Positions 1 to 7,694 are shown, counted from the stretch's first letter. The stretch: DNA of 13,126 nucleotides from an uncultured Coriobacteriaceae bacterium (GCA_900544245.1 UQUH01000047.1:1-13126); one strand, 5' to 3'. Notes: generated from the sequence alone by a model not told the origin. Numbers and translations: made by a program.

Positions 1-237
1 GGCTTCCTCGAAGCGCACGTCATCAGAGATATCGACATCCACTCGTATGAGCTCATCGAGCGTCACGTCGTAGAGGTCGGCAAGGGCGATGAGGTTTCCT
101 GTATCAGGTGATGATTCCGCCCGCTCCCATTTCGAAACGGCCTGGCGCGAGAGACCGAGCTTGTTCGCCAGTTCTTCTTGGCTATAGCCCTTCTCGCGAC
201 GCATGGCCGCAAGGCGCTGCGCGATTTCGACATTCAT
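1..237 (-). CDS. XRE-family helix-turn-helix transcriptional regulator (partial, C-terminus off window)
   Basis: A DNA-binding regulator of the Cro/C1-type HTH family, read from the minus strand. The first 79 codons are present and the frame runs open off the left edge. Residues 5-64 form a complete HTH_3 domain: the recognition region holds SQEELANKLG (19-28) followed by LSRQAVSKWERAESSPDT (29-46), then NLIALADLYDVTLDELI. This SRQAVSKWE signature is common in Gram-positive regulators that carry a variable C-terminal domain, which cannot be seen here. I chose the ATG at 237 because AAAGGG lies 6 bases upstream and family members usually start with MNVEIA. An in-frame ATG at 327 would add 30 residues but has no clear ribosome binding site. 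It is divergent from carbamate kinase; regulation of that gene or of itself is possible but not shown. Confidence 0.88.
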   Translation of the reverse strand, partial: MNVEIAQRLAAMRREKGYSQEELANKLGLSRQAVSKWERAESSPDTGNLIALADLYDVTLDELIRVDVDISDDVRFEEA

Positions 238-343
238 TGGATGCCCTTTCGTTTCGGCGTCGTGTGTCTTCTCGTTCGTCAAACATACGGGTTGCGAGCC
301 AGTTGCACCAGACTTTTTAGTAGTCATTTCGTGTTTTATCACA

Positions 344-375
344 CGCAACTATCAGTTGCGACCGCTCTTGAGCGG
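344..375. promoter_or_regulatory. two adjacent perfect inverted repeats in the regulator/arcC divergent gap (candidate operators)
   Basis: Two perfect dyads sit one base apart. The first is CGCAACT-ATC-AGTTGCG (344-360, 7-base arms, 3-base centre). The second is CCGCTC-TT-GAGCGG (362-375, 6-base arms, 2-base centre). Neither is followed by a T-run, so they do not look like terminators. The half-site GTTGCG/CGCAAC also occurs at 291-296 and 388-393, giving four copies in about 100 bases. Operator sites for the neighbouring HTH regulator are a reasonable inference. No convincing -35/-10 pair was found in this gap for either gene. The rest of 238-471 shows nothing else recognisable. Confidence 0.45.
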
Positions 376-471
376 GAGAAACGCAGACGCAACGAATGCC
401 TTGCATGGCTTTGTTCTCTCATAAGGAGTACTATTCTGGGAAAAGATTATTCCGTTTCAAGGGGGCATGTC

Positions 472-1428
472 ATGAACCAAAACGATCTCATGGACAAGCG
501 CGTCGTCATCGCATTGGGTGGCAACGCCTTGGGCGACGACCCCAAAGAGCAACGCAAGCGCGTCGCTGACAGCGCCACGTTCATCGCCAAGATGATCAAG
601 GAGGGCATCAACGTCGTCATCACGCACGGCAACGGCCCCCAGGTCGGCATCATCAACCAGGCCTTCGAAGTCGCGCACAAGGATGACCCCAACCACGTCC
701 CCTTCATGCCGCTGCAGGATTGCAACGCCATGAGCCAGGGCTACATTGGCGCCCAGCTCACCTGCGCCCTCATGAACAAGCTGCACGAGTTCGACATCAT
801 GCGCTCCGTCGTCGATGTCGTGACCCACGTCGTGGTGGACGACGATGATCCCGCCTTCAAGGACCTCGAGAAGCCCATCGGCGCGTTCATGACCGAAGAC
901 GAGGCCAAGGAGCTCTCGAAGGCCGAGGGCGTGCCTGTCAAGGAGGACTCGGGCCGTGGCTGGAGGCGCGTCGTGGCAAGCCCCCGTCCCCAGCACATAC
1001 TCGAAATCGACCAGATTCGCGACCTCATGGACGCGGGATACGTGGTGGTGGCCTGTGGTGGCGCGGGCATCCCCGTCATCGAGAACGACGACATCTATAC
1101 CGAGGTCGAGGCCGTCATCGACAAGGACCTCACGAGCTCCATTCTCGCCTGGAAGCTCCGGGCCGACTTCCTCGTTATCCTCACGGCCGTCGACAAGGTG
1201 TACCTGAACTTCAACAAGCCCGACCAGAAAGCCATCGACACGATGACCGTGCACGAGGCGCACGAATACATCGAGCAGGGACAGTTCGCTCCCGGCAGCA
1301 TGCTGCCCAAGGTGCAGGCCTGCGTGGAGTTCGTCGAGGCGCACCCCGGCGGACGCGCCCTCATCGCCTCGCTCGAGCATGCGGCCGAGGCCCTGCACGG
1401 CGAGACCGGCACCCTCATCACCGCATAG
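472..1428 (+). CDS. arcC: carbamate kinase
   Basis: Catalyses the reversible transfer of phosphate between carbamoyl phosphate and ADP, giving ATP, carbamate and then ammonia and CO2. It is usually the last step of the arginine deiminase or a related carbamoyl-yielding pathway, in the cytoplasm. The 318-residue product matches the family length (about 310-316). Visible signatures of the amino acid kinase fold are VVIALGGNAL (11-20), THGNGPQVG (51-59), GWRRVVASPRP, VVACGGAGIPV, AVIDKDLTSSILA, LTAVDKVYLNFNKP and the late GQFAPGSMLPKVQA. The frame is open from 178, but the ATG at 472 is chosen because AAGGGGG ends 6 bases before it and family homology begins just after; an ATG at 490 is a less likely alternative. 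No arcA or arcB is adjacent, so its carbamoyl phosphate source is not shown. Confidence 0.95.
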   Translation: MNQNDLMDKRVVIALGGNALGDDPKEQRKRVADSATFIAKMIKEGINVVITHGNGPQVGIINQAFEVAHKDDPNHVPFMPLQDCNAMSQGYIGAQLTCALMNKLHEFDIMRSVVDVVTHVVVDDDDPAFKDLEKPIGAFMTEDEAKELSKAEGVPVKEDSGRGWRRVVASPRPQHILEIDQIRDLMDAGYVVVACGGAGIPVIENDDIYTEVEAVIDKDLTSSILAWKLRADFLVILTAVDKVYLNFNKPDQKAIDTMTVHEAHEYIEQGQFAPGSMLPKVQACVEFVEAHPGGRALIASLEHAAEALHGETGTLITA

Positions 1429-1438
1429 GAACCGGCTC

Positions 1439-1837
1439 CTAATACCCCATCTCGTGAAGCCGCGCGTCATCGAGGCCGAAATAATGGCCTATCTCATGGA
1501 TGACGGTCTTGCGAACCTCCTTGGCAATCGCCTCGCGCGAGCCGAAGCAGCGCTCATGCGGTCCCTTGAAGATGGTGATGACATCGGGATATCCGCCTTC
1601 GAAATCACCGTAGTAGCGCTCGGTGAGGGGCACGCCGCTATAGAGGCCCAGGATCTCGCCGCCGTAACGGATTCCCGCCGGATGCCCCTCGTCATCGAGG
1701 CGGCTCAGCTCCTCATCCGTCGGCTCGTCGGCGATGACCACGGCGACGTTCTCCATGTCGTCCATGAACTGCTCGGGCATGTCGTCGAGCGCTTCTGCGA
1801 CCAGCTCCTCGAACTCATCATCGCTCAGGTGGACCAT
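1439..1837 (-). CDS. small zincin-like metallopeptidase family protein (PF06262 type)
   Basis: A 132-residue protein of the minimal zincin family (formerly DUF1025). The zinc-binding motif HEIGHYFGLDD is at residues 114-124, fitting HExxHxxGxxD, so two His, a catalytic Glu and the third Asp/His-type ligand are all present. Its N-terminal half is acidic (many D and E), followed by a conserved-looking GIRYGGEILGLYSGVPLTERYYG segment. No signal peptide or membrane segment is visible, so it is probably cytoplasmic. The physiological substrate of the family is poorly defined. The start at 1837 is supported by AGGGAGGT just upstream, which lies in the 11-base gap after upp, so the two genes are almost certainly co-transcribed. 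The stop is 10 bases from the arcC stop on the other strand. Confidence 0.88.
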   Translation of the reverse strand: MVHLSDDEFEELVAEALDDMPEQFMDDMENVAVVIADEPTDEELSRLDDEGHPAGIRYGGEILGLYSGVPLTERYYGDFEGGYPDVITIFKGPHERCFGSREAIAKEVRKTVIHEIGHYFGLDDARLHEMGY

Positions 1838-1848
1838 GAAAGACCTCC

Positions 1849-2478
1849 CTATCGCGTGCCGAAGATGCGGTCACCTGCATCGCCTAGGCCCGGCACGATG
1901 TAGGCGTTCTCGTTGAGTCCCTCGTCCACGGCGGCCACGTAGATATCGACATCGGGATGAGCCGTGCGCACGGCCTCGATTCCCTGTGGGGTGGCCACCA
2001 AGTTGACGAGACGGATGTTGTTGCACCCGCGCTTCTTCAAGCTACCGATGGCGTCGACCGCACTGCCACCCGTGGCCAGCATCGGATCGACCACCATGAT
2101 GACGGAGCGCTCATAGCCCTCGGGCATCTTGTAGTAGTACTCCTCGGGAAGATGTGTCTGCTCGTTGCGCACGAGGCCAATGTGCCCCATGTGGGCGAAG
2201 GGCATGAGCTCGAGCAGGCCGTCGACCATGCCGAGGCCAGCGCGCAAGATGGGTACGATGGTGAAGAAATCGTCCTTCAAAGTCGGGAACGAGGCTCGGC
2301 AGATGGGCGTGTCGACCTCGCGAAGCTTCGTGGGAAAGTCACGTGTGATCTCGTAACCCATGAGAATGGAGATCTCCTTCAGAAGCACCCGGAACTCGGG
2401 CGAGGACGTGTCGCGATCGCGCATGCGCGTGAGCTTGGCTTCGATGAGCGGATGGTCGATGACATGTACGCTTGCCAT
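1849..2478 (-). CDS. upp: uracil phosphoribosyltransferase
   Basis: Pyrimidine salvage enzyme that makes UMP and pyrophosphate from uracil and PRPP in the cytoplasm. The 209-residue length is exactly typical. The PRPP-binding loop VVDPMLATGGSA is at 129-140, ILRAGLGM at 77-84, and the uracil-binding C-terminal segment YIVPGLGDAGDR at 193-204; all key regions look intact. The ATG at 2478 follows GAAAGG at about 7 bases. It is first in a two-gene unit with the small metallopeptidase. Its substrate PRPP is the product of prs, encoded further upstream on the same strand, but the tRNA-Asp terminator and a separate candidate promoter suggest independent transcription. Confidence 0.97.
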   Translation of the reverse strand: MASVHVIDHPLIEAKLTRMRDRDTSSPEFRVLLKEISILMGYEITRDFPTKLREVDTPICRASFPTLKDDFFTIVPILRAGLGMVDGLLELMPFAHMGHIGLVRNEQTHLPEEYYYKMPEGYERSVIMVVDPMLATGGSAVDAIGSLKKRGCNNIRLVNLVATPQGIEAVRTAHPDVDIYVAAVDEGLNENAYIVPGLGDAGDRIFGTR

Positions 2479-2516
2479 GGGGTGCCTTTCGGGAGTGGAA
2501 ATGTTTCCTCATGAGT

Positions 2517-2545
2517 ATTCTACCCCGAGAACAGAGCAATGCGAG
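2517..2545 (-). promoter_or_regulatory. candidate promoter for upp
   Basis: Minus-strand -10 TAGAAT (2522-2517) with a poor -35 TCGCAT (2545-2540) at 17-base spacing, ending 38 bases before the upp start. The -10 is identical to the one before tRNA-Gln, but the -35 matches the consensus at only 3 of 6 positions, so this is tentative. Confidence 0.35.
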
Positions 2546-2564
2546 GCAGGGCACGGCACGCAAC

Positions 2565-2588
2565 AAAAAAGCCGCTCGAAAGCGGCTT
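2565..2588 (-). terminator. intrinsic terminator of tRNA-Asp
   Basis: Read on the minus strand: 8-base stem AAGCCGCT / AGCGGCTT, TTCG tetraloop, and a run of six T of which two lie in the stem. It starts 13 bases after the encoded CCA of tRNA-Asp, exactly where a terminator for that transcript should be. It also separates the tRNA from upp. Confidence 0.9.
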
Positions 2589-2601
2589 GTGTGATGCGAG
2601 T

Positions 2602-2678
<77 letters not shown>

Positions 2679-2696
2679 GCGTCAACAGCGAAAGCA

Positions 2697-2725
2697 ATAC
2701 TACAGAAACTTGCCCCGTTCGTAAA
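2697..2725 (-). promoter_or_regulatory. promoter of tRNA-Asp
   Basis: Minus-strand -35 TTTACG (2725-2720), 17-base spacer, -10 TAGTAT (2702-2697), with 18 bases between the -10 and the mature 5' end of tRNA-Asp. Position and spacing fit a sigma-70-type tRNA promoter. It lies in the 113-base gap after the M23-like gene. Confidence 0.65.
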
Positions 2726-2791
2726 GAAGGAAGTCGAAAAAACTTGCGGGTATGGGCCGAGAGGCCAACGTCCTGCATACCACCAAAGCGA

Positions 2792-4747
2792 CTACGCATC
2801 GGTCGTGGGAGTGACCCCATCGCTCGGCGTCGCCGCCTGCGGTTTAAGATCGTCGAGGCCGTGATATTCGGGATGGTTGGCATTGTTGACCTGGATGTGC
2901 GTGTGATTGCCGTTGTCGTTTACGGCCGTGTAGTTCTTGAGCTGGAGCGACTCGTCCAGATACTGGAAGATATCGCGAATCTTTGCCATGGGCGTCACGC
3001 CGGCAACCACGTGGTCCCCCGGTTTCACCGTGACATCGGTCAGGTGAATGAGCACCACGTCAAGGTCGGGGCGCCCCTCTGGCTGGATGTGGATGCGATA
3101 GTCGTCGATTTCGTCGTAGAGCTTGTATTGCTTGACGAGCACGACCTCACCTGTGACCGGCGCGTATACGGTTGCTCCAACCGGACCGCCGCAGTCGATG
3201 GCGCTCATGACGGGACCGGCGTTGCCCTCCCTGAAGCAACGGATGAACTCGCCCGTCATCCACTTGTCGCCCGTGGGCTGTTCCGAAGCGACGCGTCCCG
3301 TGCCATGTGCAGCGAGGATGTCGGTGTTCTTGGCCTCCGTGAGCTGCGTCGTGATCTCGTTGGCATACGCGTACGAGGCGTTGTGAATGAGGATTTCCGT
3401 CAGATCCTCCATCGCGACCGCCGAGTGCATCGTGATACCCGAGCTCTCCGACATGATGGGGGTCGGCAAGGACGGCTCGCTCTTAACCGCCGTCACCGTA
3501 CCCTGCCCTTGACCCGCGGAGTCGCCTTGCTGCGCGAAGGGATTGAGGACACCCACCACGATGACGACAACGAAGATGGCGGCGATTATCGCGATGAGCT
3601 TGGGGGAAACGTTCGGCAGTTTCTTGCCGGAGCAGCTCCGTTCGCTTGATGCGCGCTCGATATTGGGCCGACGATCGAACTTGGACCTTGCGGATTGTCC
3701 CACGGAATTGACGGTATACGACCCCTGCTTGCGCTTCGATCCATAACTCTCGCGCGCATAGCGGCTCGTCGCATCGGCATCACCGAAGCTCGGACGGTAC
3801 GTCGACGTGCGACTCTGCTGCTGGGCCCATGGCTGAGCTTGCTGATCGATATCCTGCGACACCTGTGCAACGGTCGTATCTACTGGAGGCTCTTGTTGCA
3901 AATCGCCCTGGTCAATCTGCCAGGAATCTTGCGGCTCATGCTGCACTTGCGGACGGGAGGCCACCTGACGATCCCGCTGTACCACGGGCATATGACGCCC
4001 ACCATGCGCAGATTGCACGACCTGATCGTCTGGTATCTCCTGCACAGGCCGCTTGCGCTGCTCCTGGCGCGGCTGCTGCTCGTCATGTGCCTGCTGGACC
4101 TGTCGCTGTTGCTGCGCCGCTTGCTGCTGGGCATGTCGCCGTGCCTGCTCCTGGGCGGCCTGCCGCTGGGCACGCTGTTGCGCCTGACGTTGCGCCTCGA
4201 CTTGCGTGGGCGTCTGGCGTACCGGGCGTTGCGCACGCGGCTGCTCACGCGATGCAACGGGCTGCTGCGGCTGGCGTAGCTGCTGCGCCTGCTGTTGCCG
4301 CTCGTGCGTGGCATATCGTTGGCGGTCGTATTGGCGCGCTTGCTGTGCAGCCTGCCGACGCGCCTCGCGTTCGGGATTCAGACGCACTTCCTGGCGTCCG
4401 AACCTACCCTGAATGGTCGGCTCGGGTTCGGAGGGCTTGCTGCGCTGACGACATTCCTCCTGTTGCTGTTGGCGGCGCAAGCGCTCCTCGGCCGCTTGCT
4501 GACGCGCCATCTGGCGACGACGCTGCATCTCCGCTTCCCGGCGCTCGGCGGCTTCCCTGCTCATGCGTCGCTGCTCGGCGGCCTCGAGTTCCACCTGCTC
4601 GCGCAGCGTCAGCTTGCGCGAGGCCTGTTGCCGCTCGACCTTGCGCCAGTCCTCCTGACGGCCAAAGCGACCCTGAACCCCCATGTCGGGGTCTTGCCGC
4701 CGGTCCGGACGGGAGTCCTCATGTGAATGCGAACCTCGCTGACTCAT
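2792..4747 (-). CDS. Gln/Arg-rich single-pass membrane protein with C-terminal degenerate M23/LytM-like domain
   Basis: A 651-residue protein in three parts. Residues 1-380 are low-complexity, rich in Gln, Arg, Ala and Glu, and probably disordered or partly coiled coil; the octamer QGRFGRQE occurs twice (25-32 and 113-120). Residues 384-404 form one hydrophobic membrane segment, preceded by basic residues, so the long N-terminal part should be cytoplasmic. Residues 405-651 should be outside. Within them 512-622 resemble an M23 peptidase: GPVGATVYAPVTGEVV (521-536), LIHLTDVTVKPGDHV (566-580) and the HxH-type NHTHIQV (614-620). The HxxxD zinc motif is altered: Asp is kept (MSAID, 514-518) but the His position is Met514, so peptidase activity is doubtful. 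Cys504 and Cys519 could form a disulfide. A cell-wall or peptidoglycan-associated role is inferred from the fold. Its ribosome binding site (GAGGG) overlaps the pth stop, with 8 bases between genes. Confidence 0.75.
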   Translation of the reverse strand: MSQRGSHSHEDSRPDRRQDPDMGVQGRFGRQEDWRKVERQQASRKLTLREQVELEAAEQRRMSREAAERREAEMQRRRQMARQQAAEERLRRQQQQEECRQRSKPSEPEPTIQGRFGRQEVRLNPEREARRQAAQQARQYDRQRYATHERQQQAQQLRQPQQPVASREQPRAQRPVRQTPTQVEAQRQAQQRAQRQAAQEQARRHAQQQAAQQQRQVQQAHDEQQPRQEQRKRPVQEIPDDQVVQSAHGGRHMPVVQRDRQVASRPQVQHEPQDSWQIDQGDLQQEPPVDTTVAQVSQDIDQQAQPWAQQQSRTSTYRPSFGDADATSRYARESYGSKRKQGSYTVNSVGQSARSKFDRRPNIERASSERSCSGKKLPNVSPKLIAIIAAIFVVVIVVGVLNPFAQQGDSAGQGQGTVTAVKSEPSLPTPIMSESSGITMHSAVAMEDLTEILIHNASYAYANEITTQLTEAKNTDILAAHGTGRVASEQPTGDKWMTGEFIRCFREGNAGPVMSAIDCGGPVGATVYAPVTGEVVLVKQYKLYDEIDDYRIHIQPEGRPDLDVVLIHLTDVTVKPGDHVVAGVTPMAKIRDIFQYLDESLQLKNYTAVNDNGNHTHIQVNNANHPEYHGLDDLKPQAATPSDGVTPTTDA

Positions 4748-4755
4748 GGCGACCC

Positions 4756-5319
4756 TCAGTTGAACCTGTTCATCGCCGTCGTTGCGCCGTCGTCAATCGC
4801 ACAAAGCGCGGCATCAGCCGCAATCGCGACCGCATGATCGAATGCCTCGGCCTCCGCGCCCTTGGGAACCTGGAGCACGAAATCCGTCACGGACTTGCGC
4901 CCCGGCGGGTGCCCCGTGCCCACGCGCACGCGCGTGTACGCGTCGCTTCCCAGCTTGGCATGGATGGATTTGAGGCCGTTATGGCCACCATGGCCACCGC
5001 CCACCTTCACGCGAACCGTCCCCGGCCCGAGGTCCATCTCGTCGTGAATGACGAGGATTTCCTCGGGAGCGACCTTGTGTGCGGCCGCGAGCTTGCTGAT
5101 GGGGCCACCGCTCGTGTTCATGTACGCCTGCGGCTTGGCAAGCAACAGCTCTTCGCCACCGTGTTGCACGTGCGCGACGAGCGCGCCGCACTCGTTCTTC
5201 CAATAATGCGCCCCGAGCTCATCGGCAAGCAGGTCGAGTGCGAGAAAGCCAGCGTTATGCCGCGTTTCCTCGTACTCGGGGCCGGGATTGCCCAAACCTG
5301 CTATGAGCTTGTAGTCCAT
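4756..5319 (-). CDS. pth: peptidyl-tRNA hydrolase
   Basis: Cytoplasmic enzyme that hydrolyses the ester bond of peptidyl-tRNAs dropped by stalled ribosomes, recycling tRNA. The 187-residue length is typical. Conserved residues known from the E. coli enzyme are visible: Asn11 in GLGNPG, catalytic His21 in TRHNAGF, Asn68 in YMNTSG, Asp93 in HDEMDL and Asn114 in GGHGGHNGLKS. The gene begins only 2 bases after the prs stop, with no clear ribosome binding site of its own, so translation is probably coupled to prs. It is followed after 8 bases by the M23-like gene. The order glmU-prs-pth resembles the Bacillus chromosome. Confidence 0.97.
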   Translation of the reverse strand: MDYKLIAGLGNPGPEYEETRHNAGFLALDLLADELGAHYWKNECGALVAHVQHGGEELLLAKPQAYMNTSGGPISKLAAAHKVAPEEILVIHDEMDLGPGTVRVKVGGGHGGHNGLKSIHAKLGSDAYTRVRVGTGHPPGRKSVTDFVLQVPKGAEAEAFDHAVAIAADAALCAIDDGATTAMNRFN

Positions 5320-5321
5320 CG

Positions 5322-6299
5322 TTACAGCGCGAAGTCCGGATCGAACAGGGTCGAAACCGAGCCGTTATTGAAGACGTTGTTGATTGCCTGTGCGAAGAGC
5401 GGCGCGATGCTGATCTGCTTGATCTTGCCGTTGAGATGCTCCTCGGGAATGGGGATCGTGTTGCACACGACGATTTCGTCGGCGACCGAATTCTCGAGGC
5501 GCTCGTAAGCGGGCCCGGAGAAGACCGGGTGCGTCGCGCTGACATGCACCGACTTGGCGCCGCGATCCTTGAGGACCTTCATGCCGGCGCAGATGGTACC
5601 CGCCGTGTCGATCATGTCGTCGTTGAGGATGCAGTTCTTGCCCTTGACGTCACCGATGATGCTCGTAATCTCGGCGACGTTATGCGAGGGACGGCCCTTG
5701 TGCATGATCGCAAGGTCGGCGTTGAGCAGGTCGCTCAGCTTCTTGGCCGCCTTTGCGCGGCCCACATCCGGGCTCACGACGCAGAGGTTGTCGAGCCCGA
5801 GCCCCTCGAAGTAATCGGCGAAGAGGTTGAGTGCCGTCAGGTGATTGACCGGCTTCTCGAAGAACCCCTGAATCTGCCCCTGGTGCAGGTCGATGGTCGT
5901 AATGGAATCGATACCGGCCGTCTCGAGCATGCGGGCGACGAGCTTGGCGGTGATGGGCTCGCGCGCGGCCGCCTTGCGATCCTGACGGGCGTAGCCATAA
6001 TGCGTGACGACGGCATGGATTCTTCCCGCACTTGCACGACGGGCAGCATCGGTCATGATGAGCAGCTCCATGAGGGCGTCGTTGACGTCACCCGAAATCG
6101 ACTGGACGAGGAAGACATCCTCGCCACGAACGGATTCCATGAAGCGCGCGTAGGTCTCGCCGTTCGCGAACTTCTCGAGCGTGATGTCACCCAGCTCGAC
6201 ATCGAGATGCCCCGCCATCTCCTCGGCGAGCTCCGGATATACCGAGCCCGAGAAGATGTGTAGCTTTCGCTCCGCGGCCCTGCTCCGCCTTTTACCCAT
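5322..6299 (-). CDS. prs: ribose-phosphate pyrophosphokinase
   Basis: Makes PRPP from ribose 5-phosphate and ATP, feeding purine, pyrimidine, histidine, tryptophan and NAD synthesis. The 325-residue protein has all class I signatures: FANGETYAR (44-52), YGYARQDRK (101-109), the metal/ATP-binding DLHQGQIQGFF (137-147) and the PRPP loop NDDMIDTAGT (226-235). The first 11 residues are basic and lengthen the N-terminus slightly compared with many homologues. An AAAGGA site lies 10 bases before the ATG, a rather long spacing, in the 18-base gap after glmU. The 3' neighbour pth follows after 2 bases, so glmU-prs-pth should be one operon. Confidence 0.97.
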   Translation of the reverse strand: MGKRRSRAAERKLHIFSGSVYPELAEEMAGHLDVELGDITLEKFANGETYARFMESVRGEDVFLVQSISGDVNDALMELLIMTDAARRASAGRIHAVVTHYGYARQDRKAAAREPITAKLVARMLETAGIDSITTIDLHQGQIQGFFEKPVNHLTALNLFADYFEGLGLDNLCVVSPDVGRAKAAKKLSDLLNADLAIMHKGRPSHNVAEITSIIGDVKGKNCILNDDMIDTAGTICAGMKVLKDRGAKSVHVSATHPVFSGPAYERLENSVADEIVVCNTIPIPEEHLNGKIKQISIAPLFAQAINNVFNNGSVSTLFDPDFAL

Positions 6300-6317
6300 C
6301 GTGTACCAATCCTTTCG

Positions 6318-7694
6318 TTATGCCTTGCGCTTGTTCGCGAAGTGACGCGTGGTCCAGTCTTCGACAATCCTCTGCTCGTTGCGCTCGACGGCGAGTGCGC
6401 CATCGGGTACGTCCTTGGTAATGCAGCTCGCGGCTCCCGTCACGACATTGGAACCCAGCTTGACCGGCGCGACGAGCATGGTGTTCGACCCGACGAACGT
6501 GAAATCGCCGATGATTGTCTGGTGCTTGTTCACGCCATCGTAGTTGCAGGTAATCGTCCCGGCGCCGATATTGACGTCAGTGCCGATCGTCGCGTCACCG
6601 ATATACGACAGGTGCGGCACCTTGCTATCGGCGCCCACCGTGGACTTCTTGATCTCGACGTGCGTGCCCACATGCGCGCCCTCGCACAGGTAGGTGCCCG
6701 GGCGCAGGTACGCACGCGGGCCGACCGTCACGTCGGCCTCGGTGGTCGTCTCGATGGCGACAACCTCCTCGAGCACGTTGCCGGACCCGATGGCGCAGTC
6801 GGTCAGGCGCGTGTTAGGACCGATGGCGCAGCCGCTCGAGACGCGCGTGGTGCCCCAGAGCATGGTCATCGGCAGGAGCTCGACATCGTTTTCGACGACG
6901 CAGTCGGGCCCGACCCACACGAGGTCGGGGTCGAGCATGGTGACGCCGTCCGCCATGAGCCGATCGTTTATGCGGCGTTGCGCGACTTTACCCGCGACGG
7001 CGAGCTGCGCGCGAGAGTTGACGCCGAGACATTCGTTGTTGTCCTCGACGACCATGCTGGCAACGGTCAGGCCATCGGCAGCCAGCAGACTGAGCATGTC
7101 CGTGAGGTAGTACTCGCCTTGCGCGTTATTGCGGTCGAGTTGATCGAGATGGCCCAGGAGCGCCGGTGCGGAAAAGCAATAGATGCCGGAATTGCACTCG
7201 CCAATCGCGCGCTGCTCCTCCGTGCAGTCCTTCTCTTCGACGATGCCGGCCACGTTGCCACCCGCATCACGCACGATACGCCCGTATCCAAAGGGATTGG
7301 CGGGCATCATCGTGAGCACCGTCGCGGCGGCACCGCTTGCCTCATGCGTTTCGACGAGATGCTCGATGGTGCTTGCCGTGATAAGCGGGGAGTCGCCGCA
7401 AAGCACCACGATGTTGCCCTCATAGCCCTCGAACTTGTCCGCCGCGCACATGATCGTATGACCAGTACCCAGCATTTCGAGCTGATAGGAGATGATGCAG
7501 TCGCCGAGCAGGGGCTCGACCTGCTCGCGTCCGTGGCCGATGACCACGTGGACGTCATCGCAACCGGCCTGATGCGCCGCATCTACGACCCAACGCACGA
7601 GCGGCTTGCCCAGCATCTCGTGGACGACCTTTGGCTTGTTGGATTTCATGCGGGTACCAGCGCCTGCTGCAAGAATCAAAGCTTTAGCTTTCAC
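6318..7694 (-). CDS. glmU: bifunctional UDP-N-acetylglucosamine pyrophosphorylase / glucosamine-1-phosphate N-acetyltransferase
   Basis: Cytoplasmic enzyme making UDP-GlcNAc, the precursor of peptidoglycan and other envelope polymers, by acetylating glucosamine 1-phosphate and then uridylylating it. The N-terminal Rossmann-like half carries LILAAGAGTRMKSNKPK (6-22) and LGTGHT and LCGDSPL further on. The C-terminal half is a left-handed beta helix of hexapeptide repeats with the expected catalytic groups in YLRPGT, EIKKS, HLSYIGDA and the NIGAGTITCNYDGVNKH segment. From the GTG start the length is 458, normal for the family. I prefer GTG at 7694 because GGGAG lies 5 bases upstream; an in-frame ATG at 7706 adds four residues but has no ribosome binding site and lies 13 bases from the tRNA-Gln CCA end. 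It is the first protein gene behind the tRNA-Gln promoter. Confidence 0.95.
   Translation of the reverse strand: MKAKALILAAGAGTRMKSNKPKVVHEMLGKPLVRWVVDAAHQAGCDDVHVVIGHGREQVEPLLGDCIISYQLEMLGTGHTIMCAADKFEGYEGNIVVLCGDSPLITASTIEHLVETHEASGAAATVLTMMPANPFGYGRIVRDAGGNVAGIVEEKDCTEEQRAIGECNSGIYCFSAPALLGHLDQLDRNNAQGEYYLTDMLSLLAADGLTVASMVVEDNNECLGVNSRAQLAVAGKVAQRRINDRLMADGVTMLDPDLVWVGPDCVVENDVELLPMTMLWGTTRVSSGCAIGPNTRLTDCAIGSGNVLEEVVAIETTTEADVTVGPRAYLRPGTYLCEGAHVGTHVEIKKSTVGADSKVPHLSYIGDATIGTDVNIGAGTITCNYDGVNKHQTIIGDFTFVGSNTMLVAPVKLGSNVVTGAASCITKDVPDGALAVERNEQRIVEDWTTRHFANKRKA

Noticed and set aside
178..471. 98-codon upstream extension of the carbamate kinase frame
   Set aside because: It crosses the divergent regulator and its gap, shows no family similarity, and a good ribosome binding site precedes the ATG at 472.
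1427..1440. AGGAACCGGCTCCT near-palindrome at the arcC/metallopeptidase junction as a terminator
   Set aside because: It has no loop and no T-run, and one mismatched pair; it cannot form a stable terminator hairpin.
457..1470. 337-codon open frame antisense to arcC
   Set aside because: A shadow frame caused by high GC third positions; the sense frame is plainly carbamate kinase.
2736..2760. T-rich stretch after the M23-like gene as its terminator
   Set aside because: The minus-strand T-run at about 2741-2736 is preceded only by a 4-base GGCC/GGCC pairing some 13 bases away, too weak to support a terminator call.
3900..4650. CAG/CTG-like repetitive stretch as a tandem repeat array
   Set aside because: The repetition is at the amino acid level (Gln, Arg, Ala) with irregular codons and no fixed unit; it is a low-complexity coding region.
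3829..5508. 559-codon plus-strand open frame opposite the M23-like gene, pth and prs
   Set aside because: Ala/Pro/Arg-rich composition typical of an antisense shadow; it spans three genes recognised on the other strand.
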